Below, piece after piece: positions 24,906 through 33,839 of a stretch of 64,000 nucleotides of DNA. Made by a program: the position numbers and the translations under genes. Position 1 is the first letter of the stretch. Each line of letters starts with the position of its first letter. Where the stretch lies: contig NZ_CP022958.1 in NCBI RefSeq assembly GCF_006496635.1, positions 3,596,001 to 3,660,000 of the forward strand. The letters run 5' to 3'. Under the pieces are notes generated by a model. It worked only from the letters and a program-made list of their open reading frames with translations. It was not told the DNA's origin and did no database searches. Origin of the DNA: Azoarcus sp. DD4. GTDB lineage: Bacteria > Pseudomonadota > Gammaproteobacteria > Burkholderiales > Rhodocyclaceae.

Positions 24906-25855
24906 ACGCCGCGCTCAAGCTGCCGGCGCCGGTGCGCTTTGCCGCAGCCGACGGCTATGTGCTCACGGGCACGGTCTGGCGCCATCCGCAGGCCGCCACG
25001 CCGCCGCGCCCGGTGGTGATCATCAACCCGGCGACCTCGGTGCGCGCCGGCTACTACGCGCGCTTCGCCGCCTGGCTCAACGGCCACGGCTTCGACGTGC
25101 TGAGCTACGACTACCGCGGCATCGGCGCGTCGCGCCCGCCTTCGCTGAAGGGCTTCGAGGCGGGCTGGATAGACTGGGGCCGGCTGGATTTCGAGGCTGC
25201 GCTGCAATACGTCGCCGCCGAATTCCCCGGCCAGCCGGTGCAGGTGGTGGCGCACAGCGTGGGCGGCTTCCTGATCGGGCTGGCGGCATCCAGCCACCGC
25301 ATCAGCCGCGTGTTCACCATGGGCGCGCAGTACGCCTACTGGAAGGACTACGCGCGCGACCGCCGGCTGGGCCTGTTGCTGAAGTGGCATGTGGCGATGC
25401 CGGCGCTGACCCGCCTGTTCGGCTACTTTCCCGGCGGCCGGCTGGGCTGGCTGGAAGACACCCCGCGCGGCGTGGTGCGCGACTGGATCGCGCCGCATCC
25501 TCGCTTCGAAGACAACTGGAAGCGCGGCCCGCTGCGCCTGTCGGACGCCGAACGCACCGAGTTGGTGGCGCGCTTCGCCGCGCTGCGCGGCGCCACGCTG
25601 GCGGTGAGTCTGGCCGACGACGAGTTCGGCACGGTCCCCGCCATCCAGCGCCTGTTGCGTTACTACCGCAACAGCGCCACCACCCACCTGCACATCCGGC
25701 CGGCGGACGTGGGCCAGGCGGCGGTCGGCCACTTTGCCTTCTTCCACAGCCGCTTCGAGCACAGCCTGTGGAAGATCCCGCTGGAGTGGCTGCGCCACGG
25801 GCGCCTGCCGCCGGACGCGCCCGGCGAGGTGCTGCCGCCCGGTCGCAGCCGCTGA
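24902..25855 (+). CDS. Alpha/beta hydrolase, serine aminopeptidase S33-like
   Basis: This 317-residue hydrolase has the nucleophile elbow AHSVGG (S119), the oxyanion-region sequence INPATSVRAGYYARFA, and the DYRGIGAS stretch typical of the S33/lysophospholipase-like branch. A late Asp (ADDEFGTV) and His (VGHFAFF) complete a plausible triad. The start MNAALKLPAPVRF is chosen because the longer in-frame extension is low-complexity Arg/His sequence. The gene is coupled to the 28-codon frame ahead of it. The substrate is unknown; no pathway context is evident. Confidence 0.85.
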   Translation: MNAALKLPAPVRFAAADGYVLTGTVWRHPQAATPPRPVVIINPATSVRAGYYARFAAWLNGHGFDVLSYDYRGIGASRPPSLKGFEAGWIDWGRLDFEAALQYVAAEFPGQPVQVVAHSVGGFLIGLAASSHRISRVFTMGAQYAYWKDYARDRRLGLLLKWHVAMPALTRLFGYFPGGRLGWLEDTPRGVVRDWIAPHPRFEDNWKRGPLRLSDAERTELVARFAALRGATLAVSLADDEFGTVPAIQRLLRYYRNSATTHLHIRPADVGQAAVGHFAFFHSRFEHSLWKIPLEWLRHGRLPPDAPGEVLPPGRSR

Positions 25856-25904
25856 GAGGATGGGGTAGAGTCCGGCCCACGCCCCACTACCGGACGCATG
25901 CGCC

Positions 25905-26342
25905 ATGCCGACCCAGATTTCCGACATCACTCATGCCATCCAGCTGGCGGTCGCCCCGGTCTTCCTGCTGACCGCCATCGCCACGCTGATCAACGTGCTG
26001 AGCGGCCGGCTGTCGCGCATCGTGGACCGCCGCCGGGTGCTCAACGGCCGGCTCGCCGCCGGCTCCCCGACCGAGCCGGTTGCCGACGACCTTGAAGAAC
26101 TGGCCCTGATCGACAGCCGCGGCCGGCTGATCTACCACGCGATGTTCTTCGCCGTGCTGGCCGCGCTGCTGGTGTGCATCGTGGTGGCGGTCGCCTTCCT
26201 CGGCGCGATGGTGGCCTTTTCGGTGGCAAAGAGCGTGGCCGCGCTGTTCATCTTCGCCATGCTGTCGATGATCGTGTCGCTGGCGCTCTTCCTGCGCGAG
26301 GTCTTCCTGGTGGTGAAAGCGCGAAGCCAGCGCTGGCGGTAA
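25905..26342 (+). CDS. DUF2721 family membrane protein
   Basis: This is a 145-residue protein with three predicted membrane segments: near residues 12-33, 78-105 and 110-135. It has the DUF2721 N-terminal pattern ITHAIQLAVAPVFLLTAIAT followed by the basic loop RLSRIVDRRR. Function is unknown for the family. It lies 49 bases after the hydrolase gene on the same strand and converges with the reductase gene that follows. Confidence 0.85.
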   Translation: MPTQISDITHAIQLAVAPVFLLTAIATLINVLSGRLSRIVDRRRVLNGRLAAGSPTEPVADDLEELALIDSRGRLIYHAMFFAVLAALLVCIVVAVAFLGAMVAFSVAKSVAALFIFAMLSMIVSLALFLREVFLVVKARSQRWR

Positions 26343-26349
26343 GGGCCGC

Positions 26350-27327
26350 TCAGTACAGACCCCGCACCCGCCCGAACAGCCTCACCAGCCCCAGCAGCGC
26401 CGAGGCGTTCGGCACCGCCACGCCGGCCTTGCCGGCGATCTCCACCACCACGCCGAGCAGCGCGTCGATTTCCAGCGCGCGGCCGGCTTCGACGTCCTGC
26501 AGCATGGAGGTGCGCATCGCGCCGAGTTCGCGGGTGACCGCGTTGCGCGCCTGCGGGGTCTGAGCCACCGGGCAGCCGATGCGCTCGCCGACCGCGGCGG
26601 CCTCTTCCATCACCGCCACGCAGAAGGCGTTGACCAGCGGGTCGTCGAGGATGCGGTCGGAGGTGGCGCCGGTGATCGCCGACACCGGGTTCATGGTCAT
26701 GTTGCCCCACAGCTTGTACCAGATGTCGCGCTGGATGCCGTCCGACAGCCTGACGTCCAGCCCGGCGCCGGCGAGCAGTTCCGCCGCCGCGCGGGTGGCC
26801 GCGCTGGGCGGGCCGCCGAGCGCGTCGCCAAGGATGAGGCCGTTGCCGAAGCCGAGCCGGCACACGCCCGGCGCCGGCGTGTTGCAGGCGATGTGCACCA
26901 CGCAGCCGATGACCTGGGCGGTGGGAATGCGGCTGCGCAGGTCGCCGGCCGGATCGACGCTGTGCAGCGTGGCGCCGGCGAGCGGCCCGGGCAGGCCGTC
27001 GAAGAACCACCACGGTACCCCGTTCATCGCCACCAGCACCCGCGTGTGCGGGCCGATCAGCGGGCCGATGGCCGCCGCCACCGCGGCCAGCGCCGGCTGC
27101 TTGACCGCGACGATGACGAGATCCTGCTCGCCGAGCACGGCCGGGTCGGCCACCGCGCTGATCGGAAAATGGCGGCGGCCTTCCGCCGTCTCCAGGCCGA
27201 GGCCGTCGCGCTGCAGCGCTTCCAGCGTGGCACCGCGCGCCACCGCGTTGAGGGCGTGGCCGGCCGCGGCCAGGCGGGCACCGATCAGGCCGCCCACCGC
27301 GCCGACGCCGTAAAGGCAGATCTTCAC
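26350..27327 (-). CDS. Ketopantoate reductase (ApbA/PanE) family protein
   Basis: This is a 325-residue NADP-dependent 2-oxoacid reductase of the 2-dehydropantoate 2-reductase family. It has the GVGAVGG nucleotide loop at 7-13, the catalytic-Lys region WYKLWGNMTMNPVSAITG and a late EIDALLG motif. A GTG start is preferred because GGAGGAATTGCGA precedes it; an ATG twelve codons upstream lacks a site. Catabolic and orphan homologues of PanE are common, and here it neighbours a class II aldolase and a TRAP binding protein gene. A role in turnover of a 2-hydroxy or 2-oxo acid is therefore as likely as pantothenate synthesis. Confidence 0.82.
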   Translation of the reverse strand: MKICLYGVGAVGGLIGARLAAAGHALNAVARGATLEALQRDGLGLETAEGRRHFPISAVADPAVLGEQDLVIVAVKQPALAAVAAAIGPLIGPHTRVLVAMNGVPWWFFDGLPGPLAGATLHSVDPAGDLRSRIPTAQVIGCVVHIACNTPAPGVCRLGFGNGLILGDALGGPPSAATRAAAELLAGAGLDVRLSDGIQRDIWYKLWGNMTMNPVSAITGATSDRILDDPLVNAFCVAVMEEAAAVGERIGCPVAQTPQARNAVTRELGAMRTSMLQDVEAGRALEIDALLGVVVEIAGKAGVAVPNASALLGLVRLFGRVRGLY

Positions 27328-27376
27328 TCGCAATTCCTCCACTCGGTTTGCCGCCGGCTTCACGCCAGCGGCATGC

Positions 27377-28147
27377 TCAGTGACGGTAACCCGGATCGAC
27401 CTTGTCGACCAGCCGGGTGAAGGCGGCGAACACGTCCTCGCCGGCGCCGTACTTCGGGTCGAGGCTGAGCGAATCCGTCACGCACCTTTCCAGCACCGCG
27501 GCCGGCAGCTCGATCACCGGGCCCATCGATTGCGAGGCGAGCTGTATCTCGCAGGCACGATTGACCAGCCACATCAGCGAAAAGGCCTGCGCCAGCGTGG
27601 CGCCGATCACCACCGGGCCGTGGTTGCGCAACAGCAGCACCGGTTTGTCGCCGGCGCTGGCGAGGATGCGCTCACCCTCATCGGCATGCACGGTGATGCC
27701 CTCGAAGTCGTGGTAGGCGATCTTGCCGTAGAGCTGGGCCGCATAGAAATTGCTGAACGACAGGCCGTCCTTGAGGCAGCACACCGCCTGGGTCGCGGTG
27801 GTGTGTACGTGCATCACGCAGTGGCCCTGCGGCACATGACCGTGGATGGCACCGTGGAAGGTGACGCCGGCCGGGTTGATCGGCCAGTCGGAGTGATCGA
27901 CGATGCGGCCGTCCAGATTCACCTTCACCAGATTGGACGCGCACACCTCGGAGTAATGCAGGCCGAAGGGGTTCATCAGGTAGTGGCCGGGATCGCCCGG
28001 CACCCGCAGCGAGATGTGGTTGTAGATCGCTTCGTCCCACTTCAGGTAGGCGAAGATGCGATACATCGCGGCGAGCTGCACGCGCGCCTGCCATTCGGCC
28101 TCGGTATAGCGGGCGGGGTGTTCGTAGTAGCGGTTGGTATGGCTCAT
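27377..28147 (-). CDS. Class II aldolase/adducin family protein
   Basis: This is a 256-residue metal-dependent aldolase-fold protein. The zinc ligands are visible as H113 and H115 (MHVHTTA) and H176 (LRNHGPVV). The start MSHTNRYYEHPARYTE follows GGAGGAGACCGAC. The family includes fuculose-phosphate aldolase, decarboxylases and dehydratases of sugar or 2-oxo acids, and the sequence does not fix which. It is transcribed after the DctP gene and before the reductase gene, so the three may form one uptake and degradation unit. Confidence 0.87.
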   Translation of the reverse strand: MSHTNRYYEHPARYTEAEWQARVQLAAMYRIFAYLKWDEAIYNHISLRVPGDPGHYLMNPFGLHYSEVCASNLVKVNLDGRIVDHSDWPINPAGVTFHGAIHGHVPQGHCVMHVHTTATQAVCCLKDGLSFSNFYAAQLYGKIAYHDFEGITVHADEGERILASAGDKPVLLLRNHGPVVIGATLAQAFSLMWLVNRACEIQLASQSMGPVIELPAAVLERCVTDSLSLDPKYGAGEDVFAAFTRLVDKVDPGYRH

Positions 28148-28166
28148 GTCGGTCTCCTCCAGATGG

Positions 28167-29216
28167 TCAGGGCTGGGCCTGACGGGTGATTTCGCGGGCT
28201 GCGGCAACCAGCGCCGCACCGTCGAAACCCTTGCCGCGGGCATCCGCGATCCGCTCCTGCTCTACCGCCGCGCTGCGCTGCCGCATCGTCTCGTAGTCCG
28301 GACCGGACACCAGCGTAACGACGTGGCCCGCTGCCTTCACCTTGTCCCTTGCGGCGGCGATGGCGCCGTCCCAGGCGCGGCCGAAGCGTTCGACCAGGGC
28401 GGCGCCGCTGTTGCGGTCGAGGATCTCGCGCAGGTCGGCGGGCAGCGCGGCGTACTTCTCCTTGTTCATTAGCACGGCGAGCACGGTCGCGCCCAGTGCG
28501 GCCTGGTCGGCCGGCGTTTCCATGTGGAAGCGGGTCACCTCGTCGAGCTTGGTCGGCACGATCACCTCCCACACCGCCGAGGCGCCGTCGACCACGCCCT
28601 TGGCAATCGCCTCGGTCATCTGCGCCGGCGGCATCGCCACCGGCATCGCGCCGAAGGCAGTCAGGGTCTTGGCGATCATGCGGTTGGGCGCGCGCAGCTT
28701 GAGGCCCTGCAGGTCGTCGATCGATTTCACCGCCTTCCTGGCGGTATGGATGTTCATGCCGCCGTCGCCATGCAGGGCGAGCACCTTGTAGCCGGCGTAC
28801 TCCTGCTGCAGGTGGCGTTCGTAGAAGGTCCACGCGACGCGGCCCTGGGCCAGCCCACCGAGCGGCATCACCCCGCCCAGCTCCAGCGCCTCGGTGCGCG
28901 GAAAGCGGCCGGTGGAATAACCGGGCGCGGTCCACACGATGTCGGCCACGCCGTTCTTCGCCTGGTCGGAGAGCTGGGCCGGCGTGCCGCCCAACTGCAT
29001 TGCGGGGAAGAACTGGCACTTGATGCGGCCGGCCGACTGACGGCCGAGGTCCTCGCACCAGGGCTCCAGCACCGCGCGCTGGGCGAGCGCGACGCCGGGC
29101 AGGAAGTGGGCGATCTTCAGCGTCACTTCCTGCGCGGCGGCGGGCGCGGCGGACAGGACCAGGACGATGGCGGTCAGCGCGGACACCGGCAGCGTCCGGG
29201 AGCGGCGAAACCTCAT
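28167..29216 (-). CDS. TRAP transporter substrate-binding protein (DctP), orphan
   Basis: This is a 349-residue periplasmic binding protein. A signal peptide covers residues 1-28 (cleavage AAA-Q), followed by VTLKIAHFLPGVALAQRAV. It closely resembles the DctP encoded at 41669-42700: both share CQFFPAMQLGGTPAQL and the WTAPGYS-GRFP element. No DctQ or DctM gene is adjacent, so it must borrow membrane subunits, perhaps those of the hpa cluster 10 kb away. The arginine expected for carboxylate binding lies in the LKLRAPNRMIAKT segment. Confidence 0.88.
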   Translation of the reverse strand: MRFRRSRTLPVSALTAIVLVLSAAPAAAQEVTLKIAHFLPGVALAQRAVLEPWCEDLGRQSAGRIKCQFFPAMQLGGTPAQLSDQAKNGVADIVWTAPGYSTGRFPRTEALELGGVMPLGGLAQGRVAWTFYERHLQQEYAGYKVLALHGDGGMNIHTARKAVKSIDDLQGLKLRAPNRMIAKTLTAFGAMPVAMPPAQMTEAIAKGVVDGASAVWEVIVPTKLDEVTRFHMETPADQAALGATVLAVLMNKEKYAALPADLREILDRNSGAALVERFGRAWDGAIAAARDKVKAAGHVVTLVSGPDYETMRQRSAAVEQERIADARGKGFDGAALVAAAREITRQAQP

Positions 29217-29423
29217 GTTGTCTCCTCGTTGTCGTTGCGGGCCGCGAACGGATGCGCGGCTGGCAGAAGATGCTAGGCAGGCGCCCCGCTCCCGCCTATC
29301 CGCATCCGGCGCCGGCTGTACACGGCTGGCGGAAATCGCGCCGAAACCGGATCACCAACCGGAACCTGTGGCGGATCGGACAACCCAAGACGACATCACC
29401 CCCTTCCACGCAGGAGCCCCGCC

Positions 29424-30044
29424 ATGACCGACAGACGCACCTTGCTCGCCGCCGGCGCCGGCCTCTTGCTCGGCGGCCTTCCCGCCCGGGCGCTGGCCCG
29501 CAGCGCAGCGCTGAACTGCGGCCCCACCGGCAGCGCCACCGCCGGCCCCTTCTATGTGGCCAACTCGCCCTCGACGATGGAGATCAACCTGCTGCGCGCG
29601 GCAGGCACGCCGCTACGGGTATCCGGCCGCGTGCTCGGCGGGCGCAACGGCGACAGCGCGCTCGCCGGCGCCCGCATCGAGCTCTGGCACGCCGACGCCG
29701 AGGGCCGCTACCACCCGGAGGACAATGGCGACATCTCCGCCTACCGGCCGGACGAGATCAACCTGCGCGGCCAGGTGGTGGCCGATGCGGAGGGCCGCTT
29801 CGCCTTCACCAGCATCGTGCCCGGCCACTACGGCAACCGTCGCCGCCACCTGCACTGGCGGCTGGTCGCCGACGGCCACCGCGCGCTGGTGACGCAGACC
29901 TACTGGCTGGACGAGCGCGGCGGAAGCATGGAACGCAGCGATCCGGTGGACCGCAACCCGGAGGACTGCCGCTGGCTGGATTTCCGCCGCGCTGACGGCG
30001 GGGTGACGGGCGAGGTGGTGTTCGTGCTGCGGCCGTTGGCCTAG
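29424..30044 (+). CDS. Exported intradiol-dioxygenase-like protein
   Basis: The 206-residue protein has an N-terminal export signal (MTDRRTLLAAGAGLLLGG, possibly Tat because of the RR pair). An intradiol dioxygenase fold follows. The four iron ligands of the family can be placed: Y96 (YHPEDNGD), Y136, H142 and H144 (GHYGNRRRHLHW). Cytoplasmic catechol dioxygenases lack signals. Exported relatives are known as a separate group whose substrates are mostly undefined. It starts behind AGGAGCCCCGCC. Its stop overlaps that of the convergent AraC gene within CTAG. Confidence 0.83.
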   Translation: MTDRRTLLAAGAGLLLGGLPARALARSAALNCGPTGSATAGPFYVANSPSTMEINLLRAAGTPLRVSGRVLGGRNGDSALAGARIELWHADAEGRYHPEDNGDISAYRPDEINLRGQVVADAEGRFAFTSIVPGHYGNRRRHLHWRLVADGHRALVTQTYWLDERGGSMERSDPVDRNPEDCRWLDFRRADGGVTGEVVFVLRPLA

Positions 30045-31078
30045 CCGCGGCGCAAGGTCTGCGACGGTGTTTCGCCGAAGCGGCGGCGGTAGTCGCCGGC
30101 GAAGCGGCCGAGGTTGCCGAAGCCCCAGTCGCTGGCGATTGCCGCCACGGTGTCCTGCGGCCCGGCGCGCAGCAGCGCCTCGCGCACCGCGATCAGGCGT
30201 TGCTCGCGCAGACAGGCCATCGGCGTGGTCTGGCGGACCTTGCGGAAACCCTCGTTGAGCGCGCGCACGCTGACGCCAGCCGCGGCGGCGATGTCGGTCA
30301 GGGTCAGCGGCTCGGCGACATGGGCGCGGATGTAGTCCTCGGCGCGCCGCACATGGCGCGGCGCGATCGCCGGCGCTTCGCCCTGCAGCAATGCGCTGCG
30401 GCTGTGCGGCACCTCGGTGAGCAGGAACAGCGCTGCGGTTTCCTCCAGCTGGCGCAGCAGCAGCGGGCTGGCCGGCAGGCCGTGCTCGCCGGTGCAGGCC
30501 AGCATCATCCGCAGCAGCGCCAGCCAGCGCGCCTGTACCGGCGAACCCGCCGCCAGCGCAGGCTGGAACACCAGCGGCGCCTTTACCTCGCGGCCGAGCA
30601 GCGCCTGGCAGCGCGATTCCAGCAGTGCCTGGTCGATGCGCAGGTTGAGCCGGCAACTGTCGCGCGAGAAGCGCTTCACCACCGGCGTGCCAGCCGAGTC
30701 GAGCACCACCATACCCGCGCCGCCACGATGCGTATTGCCGCCGGAGACTATCTCCGACTGTCCACGCAGCTGGGTGGTCACCAGCGTGAAGCGCTGCGGC
30801 GCCTGCTGGTCGAGCTCGACCTCGGCGCCGAAACCCAGCCGCGCCATCTCCAGCTGCCCGACCGCGGCGATCCGCAGCCGCATGTCGAAGGCCTCGCGGC
30901 GGCCATGCAGGTGCAGGCTATGGCGGCTGTAGACGTCGCGCAGGCAGGCCGAGGCCTCCTCTGGATCGCGGCTGTGGATCGCGCGCTGGCGCACCGGTTC
31001 GCCGGCGGCGAAGAGGGCTTTCGCCGCGCGGGCGAGGACGGCGGTGTCGGTGGTGGAACTGGCTGGGGACTGCGGCAT
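30041..31078 (-). CDS. AraC-family transcriptional regulator
   Basis: This is a 345-residue regulator with an AraC-binding-like N-terminal domain (residues about 40-200). A C-terminal double helix-turn-helix (about 240-340) includes LTLTDIAAAAGVSVRALNEG and WGFGNLGRFAGDYRRRFGE. The length and the ending (GETPSQTLR) match the XylS/FeaR-like subgroup that controls aromatic degradation genes. The ATG follows CAGGAGTGCCCC. The closest target is the convergent dioxygenase gene, though a distant operon is equally possible. Confidence 0.9.
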   Translation of the reverse strand: MPQSPASSTTDTAVLARAAKALFAAGEPVRQRAIHSRDPEEASACLRDVYSRHSLHLHGRREAFDMRLRIAAVGQLEMARLGFGAEVELDQQAPQRFTLVTTQLRGQSEIVSGGNTHRGGAGMVVLDSAGTPVVKRFSRDSCRLNLRIDQALLESRCQALLGREVKAPLVFQPALAAGSPVQARWLALLRMMLACTGEHGLPASPLLLRQLEETAALFLLTEVPHSRSALLQGEAPAIAPRHVRRAEDYIRAHVAEPLTLTDIAAAAGVSVRALNEGFRKVRQTTPMACLREQRLIAVREALLRAGPQDTVAAIASDWGFGNLGRFAGDYRRRFGETPSQTLRRG

Positions 31079-31500
31079 GGGGCACTCCTGCAGGGGCGAT
31101 GGTGCGCCATGTCAGCGCGGTCGTCGGCCTTGGGTGACGAAGGGTAGCAAGAACCTGCGGGCCGGGTGAGGTTGTCGGTGCCCCATGGAAAAGCTGCTTA
31201 CGAAGCGGTGACGGCTGCGGAGTTCGGGCGGGTGGATTTCCTCCTTCCTTCGATGGGCCCCGACTGTGAGCTTGGAACGCCTGCTTGCCGCGTGAGGTCC
31301 GTAACAGCAGGGCCGGCTGAGGTGTCTTTCCCCTCCCCTTGAAGGGTAGGGAGCAAATCAGGCCACTCAAAGAGCCTATAGGTAAGGGGGCGTCCGCGAT
31401 TCGCCCATTCCCCGAAACACGCTGTTGTCCGCCCCCGCCTTTTTCCCCGCCCCGGCAACCCCTAACATTCCCGCCATTCCGCCACACCGGTAGCCACACC
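31079..31500. other. Non-coding stretch between the AraC and DsbA-family genes
   Basis: These 422 bases separate two divergent genes. No protein-like frame is present. The part from 31330 to 31353 carries a palindromic CCCTCCCC-TTGA-AGGG element also seen in two copies at 33735-33831. Promoters for both flanking genes should lie here but none stands out. Confidence 0.6.
31330..31353. repeat. Dispersed palindromic element, partial copy
   Basis: The sequence CCCCTCCCCTTGAAGGG with a near-symmetric continuation matches the core of the larger inverted repeat between gabD and hpaI. One extra base (T) interrupts the right arm. It is probably a REP-like intergenic repeat of this genome. Confidence 0.5.
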
Positions 31501-32190
31501 ATGACCACCCTGCACTACCTCTTCGATCCGCTCTGCGGCTGGTGCTACGCCGCCGCACCGCTGGTCCGGGCCGCGCGCGAGCTGCCCGGCCTGACCGTCG
31601 CCTTCCATGGCGGCGGCATGATGACCGGCCGCTATCGCCGCCCGATCACCCCGGAATGGCGCGACTACGTGCTGCCGCACGACCGCCGCATCGCCCAGCT
31701 CACCGGCCAGCCCTTCGGCGACGCCTACTTCGACGGCCTGCTGCGCGATACCGGTGCGATGATGGACTCCGCGCCGCCGACCACCGCCATCCTCGCCGCC
31801 GAAGCGGTCGCCGGACGCGGACTCGACATGCTGCACCGGCTGCAGACCGCGCATTACGTCGATGGCCTGCGCATCGCCGACGCCGCGGTGCTGCAGCGCA
31901 TCGCCGTCGAACTCGGGCTGGACGCCGCGGCCTTCGACAGCGCTTACGCCCGCCTCGAAGGCGCCGCGACCGAGGCGCATATCTCGGATTCGCGCCGCCT
32001 GCTCGCCCGCGTCGGCGGTCAGGGTTTTCCCACCTTCGTGCTGGAGCGCGACGGTGCGCTGCAGGTGCTCGACATCGGCCCCTGGCTGGGCAAACCGGAG
32101 GCCTGGCGGGCGCATCTCGCCGGGCTGGCGCCGGCCGCAGCCAACGGCGGCGACGCGCCCTTCTGCACGCCGGACGGCTGCACGCCCTGA
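31501..32190 (+). CDS. DsbA-family (FrnE-like) thioredoxin-fold protein
   Basis: This is a 229-residue thioredoxin-fold protein with the redox motif CGWC (C12, C15) right after the first strand (TLHYLFDPLC). It also has the cis-Pro loop GGQGFPTFVL near residue 180. The absence of a signal peptide places it in the cytoplasm with FrnE-like DsbA homologues, which act as oxidoreductases or isomerases. A short tail with two more cysteines (FCTPDGCTP) ends the protein. It converges with the gabD gene, leaving 29 bases between the stops, and has no evident functional link to its neighbours. Confidence 0.87.
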   Translation: MTTLHYLFDPLCGWCYAAAPLVRAARELPGLTVAFHGGGMMTGRYRRPITPEWRDYVLPHDRRIAQLTGQPFGDAYFDGLLRDTGAMMDSAPPTTAILAAEAVAGRGLDMLHRLQTAHYVDGLRIADAAVLQRIAVELGLDAAAFDSAYARLEGAATEAHISDSRRLLARVGGQGFPTFVLERDGALQVLDIGPWLGKPEAWRAHLAGLAPAAANGGDAPFCTPDGCTP

Positions 32191-32219
32191 GGGCGCGGGC
32201 CGGCGCCAGACGCTCCGGC

Positions 32220-33674
32220 TTACAACCCGCCCATCGCCAGATACTTGGTCTCCAGATACTCGTCCAGCCCGTGCCGGCCGCCCTCGCGGCCCAGCCCGGA
32301 CTGCTTGATGCCGCCGAAGGGCGCGACCTCGGTGGAGATCAGCCCGGTGTTGATGCCGACCATGCCGTACTCCAGCCGCTCCGACACCCGCCACACGCGG
32401 CCGAGATCGCGGGCGTAGAAGTAGGCCGCCAGCCCGAACTCGGTGTCGTTGGCCATCGCCACCGCCTCGTCCTCGGTCGAGAAGCGGAACAGCGGTGCCA
32501 CCGGGCCGAAGATCTCTTCCTTCGCCACCGCCATCGCCGGCGTCACGTCGGCCAGCACCGTCGGCTCGAACCAGGTGCCGCCGAGCGCGTGGCGTTTGCC
32601 GCCGGCCAGCACCCGGGCGCCCTTGCCCACCGCGTCGGCCACCAGCGATTCGACCTTGGCGGCGGCGGGCTCGTCGATAAGCGGGCCCTGGGTGACGCCT
32701 TCGTCGGTGCCCTTGCCCACCTTCAGCGCCGCCACCGCGGCGGTGAGCTTTTCGGCGAAGGCCTCATAGACACCGTCCTGCACCAGGAAGCGGTTGCTGC
32801 ACACGCAGGTCTGGCCGGCGTTGCGGTACTTGGAGGCGATGGCGCCCGCCACCGCGGCGTCGAGGTCGGCATCGTCGAACACGATGAAGGGCGCGTTGCC
32901 GCCGAGTTCCAGCGACAGCTTCTTGATGGTCGGCGCGCATTGCTGCATCAGCAGCCGGCCGACGCCGGTGGAGCCGGTGAAGGTGAGCTTGCGCACGATG
33001 GGGTTGGCGGTGAGTTCGCCGCCGATCGCGCTCGCCTTGCCGGTGACCACGCTGAAGAGGCCCGGCGGCACGCCGGCCTCTTCAGCCAGCGCGGCCAGCG
33101 CCAGCGCCGACAGCGGCGTCTGCTCGGCCGGCTTCAGCACCATCGCGCAGCCGGCGGCGAGCGCCGGCCCGGCCTTGCGGGTGATCATCGCCGAGGGGAA
33201 GTTCCACGGCGTGATCGCCGCGCACACGCCCACCGGCTCCTTCGTCACCACGAGGCGGCGGTCGGCGAAGGGCGACGGCACCACGTCGCCATAGGCGCGC
33301 CGGGCCTCCTCGGCGAACCATTCGAGGTAGGCGGCGGCATAGGCGATCTCGCCGCGCGCCTCGGCCAGCGGCTTGCCCTGCTCGGCGGTCATGATGCGGG
33401 CGAGGTCGTCCTGGTTGGCCATCATCAGCTCGAACCAGCGGCGCACGACCCTGGCGCGCTCGGCCGCGGTGCTGCGGCGCCAGGCCTGGAAGGCGCGCTC
33501 CGCGGCGTCGATGGCGCGGCGGGTTTCGGCCGCGCCGCAGCGGGGGACGGTGGCGATGACTTCGCCGGTGGCGGGGTCGGTGATGGGGAAGGTTTCGCCG
33601 TTGTCGGCGGGGGTCCAGACGCCGGCGATGTAGCAGGTGGTTTTGAGGAGGGACGGGTTGTTGAGATGGAGCAT
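32220..33674 (-). CDS. gabD: Succinate-semialdehyde dehydrogenase (copy 2, hpa cluster)
   Basis: This is a 484-residue aldehyde dehydrogenase of the GabD group with E256 (LELGGNAP) and C290 (NAGQTCVCSNR). The start MLHLNNPSLLKTT follows CAGGAAAAGAC; an upstream in-frame extension has no family sequence. It is the last gene of the hpa cluster and oxidises the succinic semialdehyde released by HpaI to succinate. It is a clear paralogue of the protein encoded at 9296-10744. A large inverted repeat lies between it and hpaI, so it may be expressed at a different level. Confidence 0.9.
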   Translation of the reverse strand: MLHLNNPSLLKTTCYIAGVWTPADNGETFPITDPATGEVIATVPRCGAAETRRAIDAAERAFQAWRRSTAAERARVVRRWFELMMANQDDLARIMTAEQGKPLAEARGEIAYAAAYLEWFAEEARRAYGDVVPSPFADRRLVVTKEPVGVCAAITPWNFPSAMITRKAGPALAAGCAMVLKPAEQTPLSALALAALAEEAGVPPGLFSVVTGKASAIGGELTANPIVRKLTFTGSTGVGRLLMQQCAPTIKKLSLELGGNAPFIVFDDADLDAAVAGAIASKYRNAGQTCVCSNRFLVQDGVYEAFAEKLTAAVAALKVGKGTDEGVTQGPLIDEPAAAKVESLVADAVGKGARVLAGGKRHALGGTWFEPTVLADVTPAMAVAKEEIFGPVAPLFRFSTEDEAVAMANDTEFGLAAYFYARDLGRVWRVSERLEYGMVGINTGLISTEVAPFGGIKQSGLGREGGRHGLDEYLETKYLAMGGL

Positions 33675-33734
33675 GTCTTTTCCTGAAAGGGGGCGACGGA
33701 CGCGCAACGTCGCATGGTGACCTCGTGGACTTTG

Positions 33735-33831
33735 TCCCTCCCCCTTCAAGGGGGAGGTTAGGAGGGGGATGGGGTTTTCCGCGCGCGTTTAACCCCATCC
33801 CCACCCCAGCCCTCCCCTTGAAGGGGAGGGA
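33735..33831. repeat. Large imperfect inverted repeat between gabD and hpaI
   Basis: Two arms of about 41 bases (33735-33776 and 33791-33831) are imperfect inverted copies of each other. Each contains its own small palindrome, CCCTCCCC(C)TTCAAGGGG or its complement. The 14-base centre holds GCGCGCG. The transcript could fold into a long hairpin. A partial copy occurs at 31330, so this appears to be a dispersed REP-like element inserted between two operon genes. Confidence 0.65.
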
Positions 33832-33839
33832 GAAAACAA

